The position numbers and the translations under genes were made by a program. A model generated the notes under the pieces. That model made no database searches and was not told the origin of the DNA. It worked only from the letters and a program-made list of their open reading frames with translations. A DNA stretch of 64,000 nucleotides from Artemia franciscana (Eukaryota > Arthropoda > Branchiopoda > Anostraca > Artemiidae): the NCBI RefSeq assembly GCF_032884065.1, contig NC_088866.1, positions 49,467,268-49,531,267 on the forward strand. The letters run 5' to 3'. Each line of letters begins with the position of its first letter. Position 1 is the first letter of the stretch. This document shows, in pieces, positions 11,399 through 21,879 of the stretch.

Positions 11399-12267
11399 AG
11401 AACCCTAGCTATTCCACTCTATTTATTGTATAATTTAGCCACCCCCCTTCCACCCTATATTGTGATTTTAGTTTGTTATTTTTCTTATTTAATTATCACT
11501 ATTAAACTTCTGAAACTTAAACCAGATATCCTTACAGGTAATTCTAAAATTCAATACATTGTAATCTAATATCAAATAAGTGTCCCACCCCTCAATTAGT
11601 ATATAAAATTATCGATACTTTCTTTTTATGTTCTTTATTCACTCCCAATTCATTAATTTGATGAAATGATTTTATGATTAAAAATTCGCAATAGACAGGA
11701 AACTTGTCAAATTTTAGATTTTAAATATTTAAGGTTTCTCTTGTACTGTATAACTAAATATCAGTTATAGAAAAATCTATAAGAAAATCAGGCATTTGTG
11801 AATACACAAAGTGTATTACTATCAATGAGTTGAAAAAAAATTTGATAGGTTTTACTGATTGTAAAGTCGTCGAAGAAGCATTACAATCAGTCAACCTGAA
11901 AGAATATTAATCTTTATTCAAGTCCGTTAAAAATTTTGTAATGGGAAGACTTTAAATTGCTTACATCCGGGCTGGGAAAAAAGCATTAATACATAGTTTT
12001 AGAATAAATATGACCTATAGCGTTGTATTTGAATACTAAATGTACTACGCAAAGATGGTGTTTTTCCGAAAATATATTTATTAGATCAGCAACAATATAA
12101 CTTCGTAGTTATAATCGCGTGGTATGGGAGAAAAAGTGTGTGTGTAAGATTTGGATTCAAAGGAAAGTGATGAAAATAGCCCATTTTTGACTGCTTAAAT
12201 GATTCGACATTGAACACATTTATTGCTAAAATTTGCAGCAAATAAGAAAATTTTAAACTTTGAAATC

Positions 12268-12526
12268 TGCAGTGGTGTGATTTTCGTTATGATTCTATGA
12301 CTTTTAGGGGGTGTTTCCCCATATTTTCTAAAATAAGACAAATTTCCTCAGGCTCATACCTTTTGATGGTTAAAACTAAACTTGATGAAATATGTATATT
12401 TAAAATCAGCATTAAAATGCAATTCTTTTGATGTAACTATTAATATCAAAATTCTATTTTTTAGAGTTTCGGTTACTAATGAGCTGGTTCGCTCCTTGCT
12501 ACAGTTCGTTACCACAAACTGTTTGA
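12268..12526 (-). repeat. PTR fragment, TCAAACAG end retained
   Basis: Reads on the minus strand from TCAAACAG with a mutated terminal hairpin, through the AGCAAGGAGCGA box and the AAACTCTAAAAAAT and TTTTAATGCTGATTTTAAATAT segments typical of PTR copies, to a break at 12268. The palindrome end is absent. The hAT element at 12573 lies 46 bases beyond this terminus. Confidence 0.85.
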
Positions 12527-12572
12527 TTTGTACGCATTTAAAATTTGTAGTTATCACAAAGCAGGTTGTAAA

Positions 12573-14223
12573 CAGTGGCGCCATTGGGGGGGGGCAAATG
12601 TCCACCCCAGATTTTCCAGGGGGCCCAAGCTTCAACCAAAAAGGGTCCTTTGCCGGCCATAATAATAACACTATTTGCTATTAACCATTGTAAACTTTGA
12701 AAGCAGGTTAGATACATAATCTAATTCTAAAGTTCTGTCAAATGCCCGTTTCCTAGATGATAATATTAATATTATAAATTCTGAATATTTGCAGTAATTC
12801 CTCTAAGTTGATAGACTAAAATAGGTCAGTTCCTGGCCTATCATTTCTTGATGGAATCGTTCCTTGTTATCTTCCAATTACGCTACATAGAAGCAATCAC
12901 GCGAGCGACGAAATTGCTGTCTCAGCAACTCCATGCCGTTGCCATCGACTTGATTATTTCTCGATCGCGCACCGTGATTCAGGTCACAAGAAGCAAACTC
13001 ACCGACCTGCGTTCAGATGCTTCATTTGTATCGCTTTTCAAGAAGGCTAAAGAGTTTGCAACAGAATTCGAAATTGAAGTACCTGCTGTGAATGGACCCG
13101 CGACTAGACCCTCTTCTGTTGGTCAGAAAGGACGACCTTGAAGAATTCAAAAGATCACCAAGCATCGGGAACAATTTGTGACAACTTTGACGCTAGGAAA
13201 GAATTTCATCGAATCTGGAAATTCGACTACTACTTTGGCGGATGAAATGAAGCAAGAATACTTCAAAACTTTTGACCGTCTACTTGCCGAATTTGACAGA
13301 AGGTTCACAGATAACTTGCCAGTGCTAAGTACGCTCGAGGCCTTGGATCCAAGCTCAACTAAGTTTATGGACACACAGCTGCTCAAGCTTTTCTCTTCTC
13401 TTTACGGCGAGCAGGATATCGACAGCATTCTTCTCGAATCTCAAGCTGGTATTGCCAAGTGTTTCTTGCTCAATGAGGAGAAAAAGCCGGAAAACTTACT
13501 AGACATTGTCGACCATCTTCAGGCATTACCAGTGGCTTACTCAGAAGTAATTAAAGTACTTCGTATTGCTGCCACACTTCCTGAGACAACAGCGAGCAAT
13601 GAGCGTTTGTTTTCTAGCCTAGAAATAGTGAAAAAATACCTGCGGTCTACAACAGAAGATGATCGTCTCAGTCACCTCCTTTTGATATTTGCAGAGAAGA
13701 ATTTATTTAAAAATTTGGACTACAACCAGCTTGTTGACGATTTTGCAAAGATGAAACCTCGGCGATTCCCCTTGTTACATTGAATGTTGTTATATTTTTT
13801 TTTCTTGTTATGTTTTTCCTTTTTGTAAATATATTTGATCTGGAAGATTTCTGCTGAAGGAACACTGAGATTTTTGTTACAACCCTCAGCATAACAATGA
13901 AGGTTACTTTCACCAACGTATTGTTTACTGAAATAAGAAAGTTTCTCGCTGAGAAATGCCAGCCTGTAGTGTGGTTGAATTTTCCACTTTTAGTTTAATC
14001 ACTTAACCTCGTTGTTTGTATTCTTCGTTGTTATAATTAGTCTTAGAGGTCAATGTGGCTGAGTTCCACATTTGGTTACAGTACATTTGCATTTTTACTT
14101 AGAATATTCGATCAATGTGCTGCCAAAATCCCGGATTTTTCTTAAGCGACACAAAGTGAATCGGGGAGGGGGGCCTGACGAAGTTCATGCCCAGCCCAAG
14201 ATTTGGCCCAAATGGCGCCTCTG
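12573..14223 (+). mobile_element. Defective hAT transposon with TIRs and 8-bp target duplication
   Basis: Left end CAGTGGCGCCATTGGG and right end (reverse complement) CAGAGGCGCCATTTGGG are near-perfect terminal inverted repeats with the CAG start usual for hAT elements. They are flanked by GTTGTAAA (12565-12572) and TTTGTAAA (14224-14231), a 7/8 match in the 8-bp duplication length of the hAT superfamily. At 1651 bp it is much shorter than autonomous hATs (typically 2.5-4 kb). It contains only the C-terminal part of a transposase, so it is an internally deleted, non-autonomous copy. Confidence 0.9.
12848..13783 (+). pseudogene. hAT transposase, C-terminal half (one frameshift)
   Basis: Two frames, 12848-13141 and 13178-13783, join across a stop and shift near 13141. 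The second frame ends with LPETTASNERLFSSLEIVKK, YLRSTTEDDRLSHL and LLIFAEK, the hAT C-terminal dimerisation domain that also contributes to the catalytic fold. The style is that of ZMYM1/52-kDa-repressor-like hAT transposases. The BED/THAP zinc finger and the N-terminal catalytic Asp region are missing. Codon use is less AT-rich than the flanks, consistent with a formerly expressed gene. The rest of the element is untranslated. Confidence 0.88.
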
Positions 14224-14707
14224 TTTGTAAACTGACTGCAAAACCAATAAATTTTACTTAAAGTCATGGCAGTGTAAGTGCAATAGTACAGCCTGGTCAA
14301 AGAGCGATATGGGCACAGTGCATTATTTTTCTTTTTTCTGGGGGGGGGTTCTCACCAGGGGTCAACTCACTTAAGTTGTAAAAACAATTTTAATAAGTTT
14401 GATTGTTTAAGGTAGGGGTCGGTCTTGTCGAAGCATTATGAATAATCTGGCCTTATTCTTTGTATGTCTTACCGTTAATAACTGTACTTTAGATTTACTT
14501 TAAATATTCATAAAAAGCATTCGAACAAGAAGATATTAACTTGACAAGGAACATATCAAAGATTGGCTGTTATATTTTATTCTGCGTTTCATATTAACTC
14601 TCTGTTATGACATACACGGTTGCCACCGTCGGTGATTTATCACCAAATTTGGTGATTTATTTTATATATTGTAATTTTACAGGAAATAATGATGATTTTA
14701 TCATAAA

Positions 14708-16367
14708 ATTAAATAAAAAAACAAGTTTTTTGAAATGAAACTAAGGAGCGACATTAAAACTTTAAACGAACAGAAATTACTCAGTATATGAAAGGGGCTT
14801 TTCCTCCTCGACACCCCGCTCTTTACGCTAAAGTTTTTTATTTTTTTAAAAAGTACAGTTGCGAGAAAGAATCAAACTTTAGCGCAAGGAGCCGGGAGTC
14901 GAGGAGGAAAATCCTCTTTCATATACGGAGTAATTTCTGTTCGTTTTAAGTTTTAATGTCACTCCAAACTTTCATTTCAAAAAACTTGTCTTTTTATTTA
15001 ATTTCTGAAAGTTTTTGAATTAATGCACGTCTGATTTTGGCTCTCTGTACATAAAGTATTAAAATGAAATATGCATATTAATTCTTTTTTTGGCTAAATG
15101 GCTTTCTCTTAGTTTTGACGAGACGATTTGGAGAAATAAGGGGTGGGGAAGGAGGCCTAGTTGCCCTCCAATTTTTCGGTTACTTAAAAAGGCAACTAGA
15201 TCTTTTAATTTTTAACGAACGTTTTTATAAGTAAAAAAAATATGTAACTTAAGAATTAACTTACGTAACAAACTTTTATATTTTTATATTTTTGATTATA
15301 TATATGTGGGGGTTGGTCCCCTCGTTACTACCTCGCTCTTCACACTAAATCTTGTTTTGTCCCAATTCTTTAAGAATGACCCCTGAATCAAAAAGGCCGA
15401 AGAATAAATAGTTGAAATTACTTAAAAAATTTTTAGCATAAAGAGCGAAGTATTTATCTCCTTCCTAAATACCTCGTTCTTTATGCTAAGGTATTTTTAG
15501 AACCCCTTATATGCGTAATAATCTCTATTCGTTTTAAGTTTTAATGCTTCTCCTTACTTTCAATTGAAAAAAACTTATTCATGTTTATATTTTCATTGTT
15601 TTGTTTTTTTAATAGTAATGCTAGAAAATCCTGCGCCCTTTTCATTGAATTTCTCTTACCCCATGAAATATTCCTCCATGGAAATATCCTCCCATATAGC
15701 CCCCTCCCCTGAACCCCAAACCCAAACCAAAAAAATCCCCTTGATAACGTCGGTACACATCCCAGTAAAAATTACTGTATGTAAACATTGGTCAAAGTTC
15801 GTAACTTGCAGCCCCTCACCCAAGGACTGTGGGGGGTAAGTCATCCCCAAAGACATAGTTATTATGGTTTTCGACTATGCGAAACAAAATGGCTATATCA
15901 AAATTTTGATCCGTTGACTTTGGGAAAAAAATGAGCGTGGGAGGGGGCCTAAGTTCCCTCCAATTTTTTGGTCACTTGAAAAGGGCACTAGAACTTTTCA
16001 TTTCCGTTAGAATGAGCCCTCCTGCAACACTCTAGGACCACTTGGTCGATACGAGGACCCCTGGGGAAAAAACAAACATTTGTCTTGTGGCAAAAAATAC
16101 GAAATACCAAATTTTCGTAGATTGGACCTTGAAATTTTTGCATAGGGTTCTCTAATACACTGAATGCGATGGTGTGATTTTCGTTAAGATCTTATGACTT
16201 TTATGGGGTGTTACCCCCCTATTTTCCAAAATAAGGCAAATTTTCTCAGGCTCTTAACTTTTGATGACAAAGACTAAATTTGATGAAACTTATATATTTA
16301 AAATCAGCATAAAAATCCTATTCTTTTGATATCAAACAGTTTGTGGCATCAAACAGTTCGTGGTAAC
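14708..16367 (-). repeat. PTR copy A
   Basis: Minus-oriented: it begins at the TATTTAAT end (14708), then the palindrome (about 14725-14995), a run of modules with the GGAGGGCAACTAG and CTCTTTACGCTAAAG motifs, and reaches the TCAAACAG side near 16340. There the normal terminus is replaced by two head-to-tail plus-oriented termini (TCAAACAGTTTGTGG, then TCAAACAGTTCGTGGTAACG). Palindrome loop orientation is flipped relative to copies B, F and I. No protein frame is conserved with other copies; frames over 60 codons in it differ from copy to copy. Confidence 0.85.
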
Positions 16368-16479
16368 GAACTTGTCCCGGGTACAGAAATTTTAGGGGTC
16401 CAAAATTAAAAGGAAACAAACTTACGGTTATTATTCACTTGTTAATTTTTGAAGTTTTTTTTTTTTTTTTTATTAGAAT

Positions 16480-16740
16480 AAAGTAGGCGGCGCAGTTAAT
16501 AAATGAAATTAATAAATAAATAAATAAAATTAATTAATTGATTAATAATTATTTAATAAAATCAAAATCTATACAAAAATATTAAATTCAAATAATTTAA
16601 TAATAATAGTTAAAATCATTAGATTAAGATAATCAATAATAATTAAATAATAAATAATTTCAATATCAAATTAAAAAATGATTAAAAAATAAATTATTCA
16701 TTAATTAAATATTGAAAGTAATTATGCTTATGGATTAAAA
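16480..16740. repeat. AT-rich low-complexity tract
   Basis: TAAATAAATAAATAAAATTAATTAATTGATTAATAA and similar A/T-only sequence for about 260 bases. No gene. Immediately after it, 16786-16836 read on the minus strand begins CAGTGGCGGTTCTGGC, which looks like a solo hAT-type terminus without a partner nearby. Confidence 0.6.
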
Positions 16741-17108
16741 TTTTGTAGAAATTTGGCCTGAAAATTTTTGGGAGACATGGGGGGAGGTGCTAATCAAGAT
16801 TTTGCCCCTGGTGCAAGAAAAGCCAGAACCGCCACTGCGGCGAAGCTAACCAAAAGTTGCCACAATGCTCTATGTTACTATAGCAACGTAGATCTAGTAC
16901 GTTTTTCATTGTGTAGTATTTCCTATCGTATGTGCCATTATTAAAGCCCAAAATAAAATAACTTTTTGGGACCAGCGCCTGTTTTACTTAAAGCAAAAAA
17001 TTACAATTCTGGGTGGTAACTAAAGTGTTGATTTCTCAAAGAAGCCCCCTATTTTACTGGGCACAGAGCTTTTTTGAGGATCAGTATTTTATATTTGTTT
17101 GATGAGTT

Positions 17109-17134
17109 TTGTTGTTGTTGTTGTTGTTGTTGTG
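17109..17134 (+). repeat. (GTT)n microsatellite
   Basis: Eight to nine GTT units after GATGAGTTTT. It gives a poly-Cys stretch in one frame, which is not evidence of a gene. Confidence 0.9.
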
Positions 17135-17517
17135 GGAAATATATATCTTATCTCAAAAACGAACAGAAATTAATCTGGAAAGCAAGTAATTTTAGAAATA
17201 CAAGTAAGAAGCGAAGTTACAACAAAACAAGAGAAAATTATCTTAAACGTCAAAGGGGCTGCTACCCCTTCCCTGGACTACCCCTCATAATATTGTAAGG
17301 GTCGCTTGCACTTTACTGAAAACTTACTATGATAAATCAGGTGCCAAATCGGTGACTAGAACTGTTATATCAATTTTCAATGAATATAACGGTTTTCCGT
17401 TCTGAATGAAACATATATCAAAAATTATCAATAGATGTATGATTTCATCCTCTCGGACCATACGCACAAACATGACATATTAATGAGCAATCAGGCTAGA
17501 ACCGTTGACGCATTTAC

Positions 17518-19183
17518 GACCCGGCTCAATAGTAACCAAAACTCTAAAAAATGGAATTTTGATACCAATAGCTACATCAAAAGAATTGCATTTTAATGCT
17601 GATTTTAAAGATATAAGTTTCATCAAGTTTAGTCTTACGCATCAAAAGTTACGAGCCTGAGAAAATTTGCGTTATTTTAGAAAATAGGAGGAAACACCCC
17701 CTAAAAGTCATATAATCTTAACAAAAATTACACCATCAGATTCAGCGTATCAGAGAACCCTACTGTAGAAGTTTTAAGCTCCTATCTAAAAAAATGTGGA
17801 TTTTTGTATTTTTTGCCAGAAGGCAGATCACGGATGCGTGTTTATTTGTTTTTTTCTTTTTTTTTCCCAGGGGTAATCGTATCGACCCAGTTGTCCTAGA
17901 ATGTTGCAAGAGGGCTCATTCTAACGGAAATTAAAAGTTCTAGTGCCCTTTTTAAGTGACCAAAAAAATTGGAGGGCAACTAGGCCCCCTCCCACGCTAA
18001 TTATTTTCCCAAAGTCAACGGATCAGAATTCTGAGATAGCCATTTTATTCAACGTAGTCGAAAACCTTATAACTGTGTCTTTGGGGACGACTTACTCCTC
18101 CACAGTCCTCTTGGGAGGGGCTACAAATTACAAACTTTGACCAGTGCTTATATATAGCAATGGTTATTGGGAAGTGTACAGGCGTTTTCAGGAGGATTTT
18201 TTGGTTGGGGGGAAGAGTTGAGAAGAGGGGGATATACTGGGGGAACTTTCCATCGAGGAATTTGTCATGGGGGAAGAAAATTTCCATGAAGGGAGGGCAG
18301 GATTTACTAGCATTATTTAAAAAAAAAACAATGGAAAAATAAATATGAAAAACTTTTTTTCAGCTGGAAGTAAGGAGCAGCATTAAAACTTAAAACGAAC
18401 AGAAATTATTACCCATATGAGGGGCTCACCTCCTCCTAATACCTCGCTCTTTACGCTAAAGTATTTTTAGTAATGTCAACTATTTATTCTACGGCTTTTG
18501 TGATTCAGGGGTCATTCTTAATGAATTGGGACAAAATTTAAGATTTAGTGTAAAGAGAGAGGTACTGACGAGGGGGCGAACCCTCTCATATGTGTAATAA
18601 AAACATGAGCATAAAAAATTCTTTACGTAAGTTAATTTATAAGTTACGTATATCTTTTACAAATAAAAAGATTCGGAAAAAATTAAAAGTTCTAGTTGCC
18701 TTTTTAATTAACAAAAAAATTGGAGGGCAACTAGGCTTCCTCCCCCGCTCTTTTTTTCTTAAAATCATTCGATCAAAATTATCAGAAAGCCATTTAGCCA
18801 AAAAAAAAAAATATGCAAATTTCGTTTTAATTATTCCTCTGCGGAGAGCCAAAATCAAAACATGCATTGATTCAAAAAAGTTCAGAAATTAAATAAAAAA
18901 AAAAAAATAAGTTTTTTCAACTGAAAGTAAGGAACGACATTAAAACTTAAAACGAACAGAAATTACTTCGTATATGAAAGGGGCTGCTTCCTCATCAACG
19001 CCCCGCTCTTTACGCTAAAGATGTTTTAAAAAGAAGAGTTGAGAGAAAGAGTCAAACTTTAGCGCAAAGAGCGGGGCGTTGATGAGGAAGCAGCCCCTTT
19101 CATATACGAAGTAATTTCTGTTCGTTTTAAGTTTTAATGTCGTTCCTTACTTTCAGTTGAAAAAGCTTGTTTTTTTATTTAAT
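17518..19183 (+). repeat. PTR copy B (lacks the terminal hairpin)
   Basis: Starts inside the 5' end at GACCCGGCTCAATAG and runs to TATTTAAT at 19183, including the complete palindrome (about 18910-19170). Both arms carry the private variant GGAACGAC where other copies have GGAGCGAC. The second internal stem (CCTCGCTCTTTACGCTAAAG near 18445 against TTTAGTGTAAAGAGAGAGG near 18545) is present. The terminal TCAAACAG hairpin is missing, so the copy is slightly truncated. Confidence 0.9.
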
Positions 19184-19185
19184 AT

Positions 19186-19273
19186 CTTTTAGCATCGAAG
19201 TTCCGTTTTTTAGTTTCGTTTACTATTGAGCCGGGTCACTCCTTACTACAGTTCGTTACCACGAACTGTTTGA
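19186..19273 (-). repeat. Solo PTR terminus abutting copy B in opposite orientation
   Basis: Reads on the minus strand TCAAACAGTTCGTGGTAACG, then the AGTAAGGAGTGACCCGGCTC box and about 50 more bases of PTR 5' sequence, directly against the TATTTAAT end of copy B. The composite therefore carries a hairpin terminus at its right end, although copy B lost the one at its left. Confidence 0.85.
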
Positions 19274-20169
19274 AAGGTGTTTGCCCAGCAAACTCCAAAA
19301 GCAGTAATACAAATTCTGATGACAATGCTATTGAAATAGAATCAATTGTCAGTGGGTGGCAAATTTTAGTTATCAAAATAGCCGATCAGAGAAGGCAACC
19401 CCAAGCTGTGTCATCTATATTTATTAATAAAGATAATAATCAAACAGAAATCCAAGAGAGGATGATCACTAGATTTACAACACAAGGTTCGATTTTAGGT
19501 TTGCCGCTGACGCAGGAAATACATTATATAATTTCTATTCTATGTTCAATATTTTATTATATCATTTCTATTCTTTGCGACTCTGAAGTTAGAGAAAATT
19601 ATTGAAAATTATTAATATGAATTTTATAAAAGAAGAAGTATGTAGAGATTTTAGAGAAACTCTAATTAAATCCCTTTGTGAAACAAGTGATTGCAGTCAG
19701 TTTGGTAATTTTGGAGGCAATAGCTTGGTTTCTATAGGGAGTAAATTACTTAGTTGATGATACTTTTAAGACTTAGAGATATTGTATATACATTATAAGA
19801 GAAAATCAGGAAAGGGAGAAGGATCCGTCGACCAAATAAAGAATACATTAGGCACATGTACAAACAGGATTACCTTCCGGTGACAAAATACCATTAAATT
19901 CTAGTAATTTTCTGGTTGAGTTTGTGATTTTCTTCTGTACTCTAGTTATTTATGGGCAAATATAGTAATTTTTAGGCAATATAAAAAAAAATCACTAGAA
20001 ATAGTGATAAATCACCCGAGGCGGCAACCCTGTGTATAAACATCTTTGTGCTAAAATGAAATGAAGTGATGAGCTTTTAATGTAGTAAAGGGCATTAGAA
20101 AATGATGTCTTAAATCCCCTGCACTTTTTAATAACCTTGTCCTTCCAGCTCTGAGTTCTATTGAATAGA

Positions 20170-20650
20170 CTTGTAATTACGACGGTCTTGACGTGTCATT
20201 GTTTACGTAAGCTTATGATATGCTGAGGCTGAATTACACATTCTCTGTTTGTGAGAGCAAATCCTCGAAGTTAACACAAGAATATCAGCACGTTGGCTTT
20301 TGTGCTAATGAGGATAAAACTGTAACAGCAGATTTAAACCTTAAAGGATGTTCTCATAAATCCATCAATTCGCTGAAACTTATATCCCTAAATCTGAAAG
20401 TTTCATTTACCTGGGAATGTCCATCAGAAAATCAATTTAAAAAACTATTAAGCTTACCACCCACAATCTTGAAAAAAAAATATAGACCAGGATCGCATAT
20501 GCATCGCTTCTCTCTGATGTTGCGCAACTTTCGACGTTTCTTCCTTTCAAAACTTACAGTGTTGAGTTTTATGCTTTAAACATCAAAGTCTGAATATCTT
20601 TTATCTACATTGAAACACTTATTGAGCCAAAAACTGAAATTAAGCCTTTC
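20170..20650 (+). pseudogene. Non-LTR reverse transcriptase scrap (palm end and thumb)
   Basis: Upstream of 20220 a GLDVSLF segment followed by AYDML resembles a decayed FADD-type motif. Then KSSKL, NEDKT (the N.DKT box after the palm) and, in another frame, FIYLGMSIRKSI (the F.YLG motif). These occur in the order expected for CR1/Jockey-like RTs. The frame is broken by shifts. Assignment rests on short motifs only. Confidence 0.45.
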
Positions 20651-21879
20651 ACTATTTTGTATCGTGCTTTAGGCTATTCTTCATTTAATATATTCATCAA
20701 ATTAAATTTTATTTTAAAAAGTCTTAACAAATATCTCAAAATTTTTATCGGGCAACTTTGTGGGAAAAGGAGCATTGGGGGGGGGGTTGATAGCTGTCCT
20801 CCAATAGTTATGGTCACCGCAAAAAGGGCACTATAACTTTTGATCTACGGTAAAATGAACCCTCTCTTGATTATGAGGGAAATCTGGTTTAACGCTATTA
20901 CCCCAAGGACAGAATGCCTAATAAGAAGAAGCTGTAGCCAATCCTCTTCTTTGAAATATTTTAGAATGGGAAAAGGCAATCTGTGAAGCCCTGATCAATT
21001 ATCCTGCTATGTTTTTTTTACCAATAATATAAATTTCTATATTTTATTTGTAATCATTTTGTATTAAAGCTTAGTTTGAACAATCAAAGTTGTGGAAAAA
21101 GTTAGGAACGCCGCGATGGAGTCATAGATAAACCTTCGCTACTCCTTTAGAAAGTCTTGACTACAAATCGTCATAAGAAGCGGAAAAAGTATGTTGCCAT
21201 CTATTTTGATCATGTACTTACCTAAGCTGCAAAAAGGACAGGCAAAAAATTATCATTTTTTAGTTTGACCTTTTGACCTAGGGAATTTTCTATGACAGGA
21301 CCAAACTTTTACCGACAGGTGTCAGGGACTAGCACCTTTAAACTGACGTTTCGTTTGTTTTCTATCTAGAATGAACTCAGCGCCACAAAAACAATTTTAT
21401 CAATTGCACCTTTCTCGGAATTTTGTTCTATTGCAAATAAGACTTTAGTAGTTTTGCATGGCGAGTGACAAAGACTGAGAAAGTGTAAAAAAAGGTGAGG
21501 CAAGCATTTTCTGAATTTTTTTATGAGTAAAAAAAAAAATACAAAATCTAAACGAGATTTAATTTTGATTTTATACTGTAAAAATACCGAAAAGAGTATT
21601 TCCTAACTCAAAAATGTATTTTAAAAATTCCACATGGCAGTTGCCCCCCTCTTGTTGGTTTCCATTGTTTAAATAAAAAAAAAATTCCGTCATTTTTCGA
21701 AAAATGAAGTTAGGGCGATATGTTAATTCAGTTTAGTGGCAATGCCTTCTTTATAAATAGATTTATTGCGAAATAGTTTAATCTAGTTATGAACTCATTT
21801 TTTTTTAAATATTAATTTCCAGGGTCTTCACGAAACTTGTACGTAAGATTTTAGCCTGGAGATGGCCATGCAAATAGAC

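Larger units (their letters stand above)
14615..20034. mobile_element. Candidate TIR element split by two PTR insertions
   Basis: Left terminus CACGGTTGCCACCGTCGGTG then ATTTATCAC; right terminus, reverse-complemented, CACAGGGTTGCCGCCTCGG then GTGATTTATCAC. That gives about 30 bp of terminal inverted repeat with three or four differences. GGGTTGCC-type ends occur in several cut-and-paste families. Inside lie PTR copies A and B; removing them leaves about 2.0 kb. The residual DNA includes 16368-17517 and 19274-20034, where an unrecognised 111-codon frame (19270-19605) begins in PTR sequence and is probably spurious. I could not identify a clear target duplication, so superfamily and exact ends are uncertain. 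Confidence 0.5.

Noticed and set aside
12354..12671. 105-codon minus-strand frame
   Set aside because: Spans the junction between a PTR fragment and the hAT left end, so it is a chance frame across unrelated sequences.
17943..18140. Frames starting MPFLSDQKNWR that recur in several PTR copies (17943, 56297, 59113, 60177)
   Set aside because: Recurrence is explained by repeat identity; each is shifted or stopped differently and shows no domain, so it is not a conserved gene.
18590..18892. 100-codon basic frame inside PTR copy B (and comparable frames in A, C, F, H, I)
   Set aside because: Different copies keep different frames at the same position, and the frames are interrupted in most copies, so there is no evidence of a PTR-encoded protein.
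19820..19834. GGATCCGTCGAC, adjacent BamHI and SalI sites, considered as a cloning-vector trace
   Set aside because: Flanks are ordinary genomic sequence with no polylinker or vector sequence; two adjacent hexamers can occur by chance.
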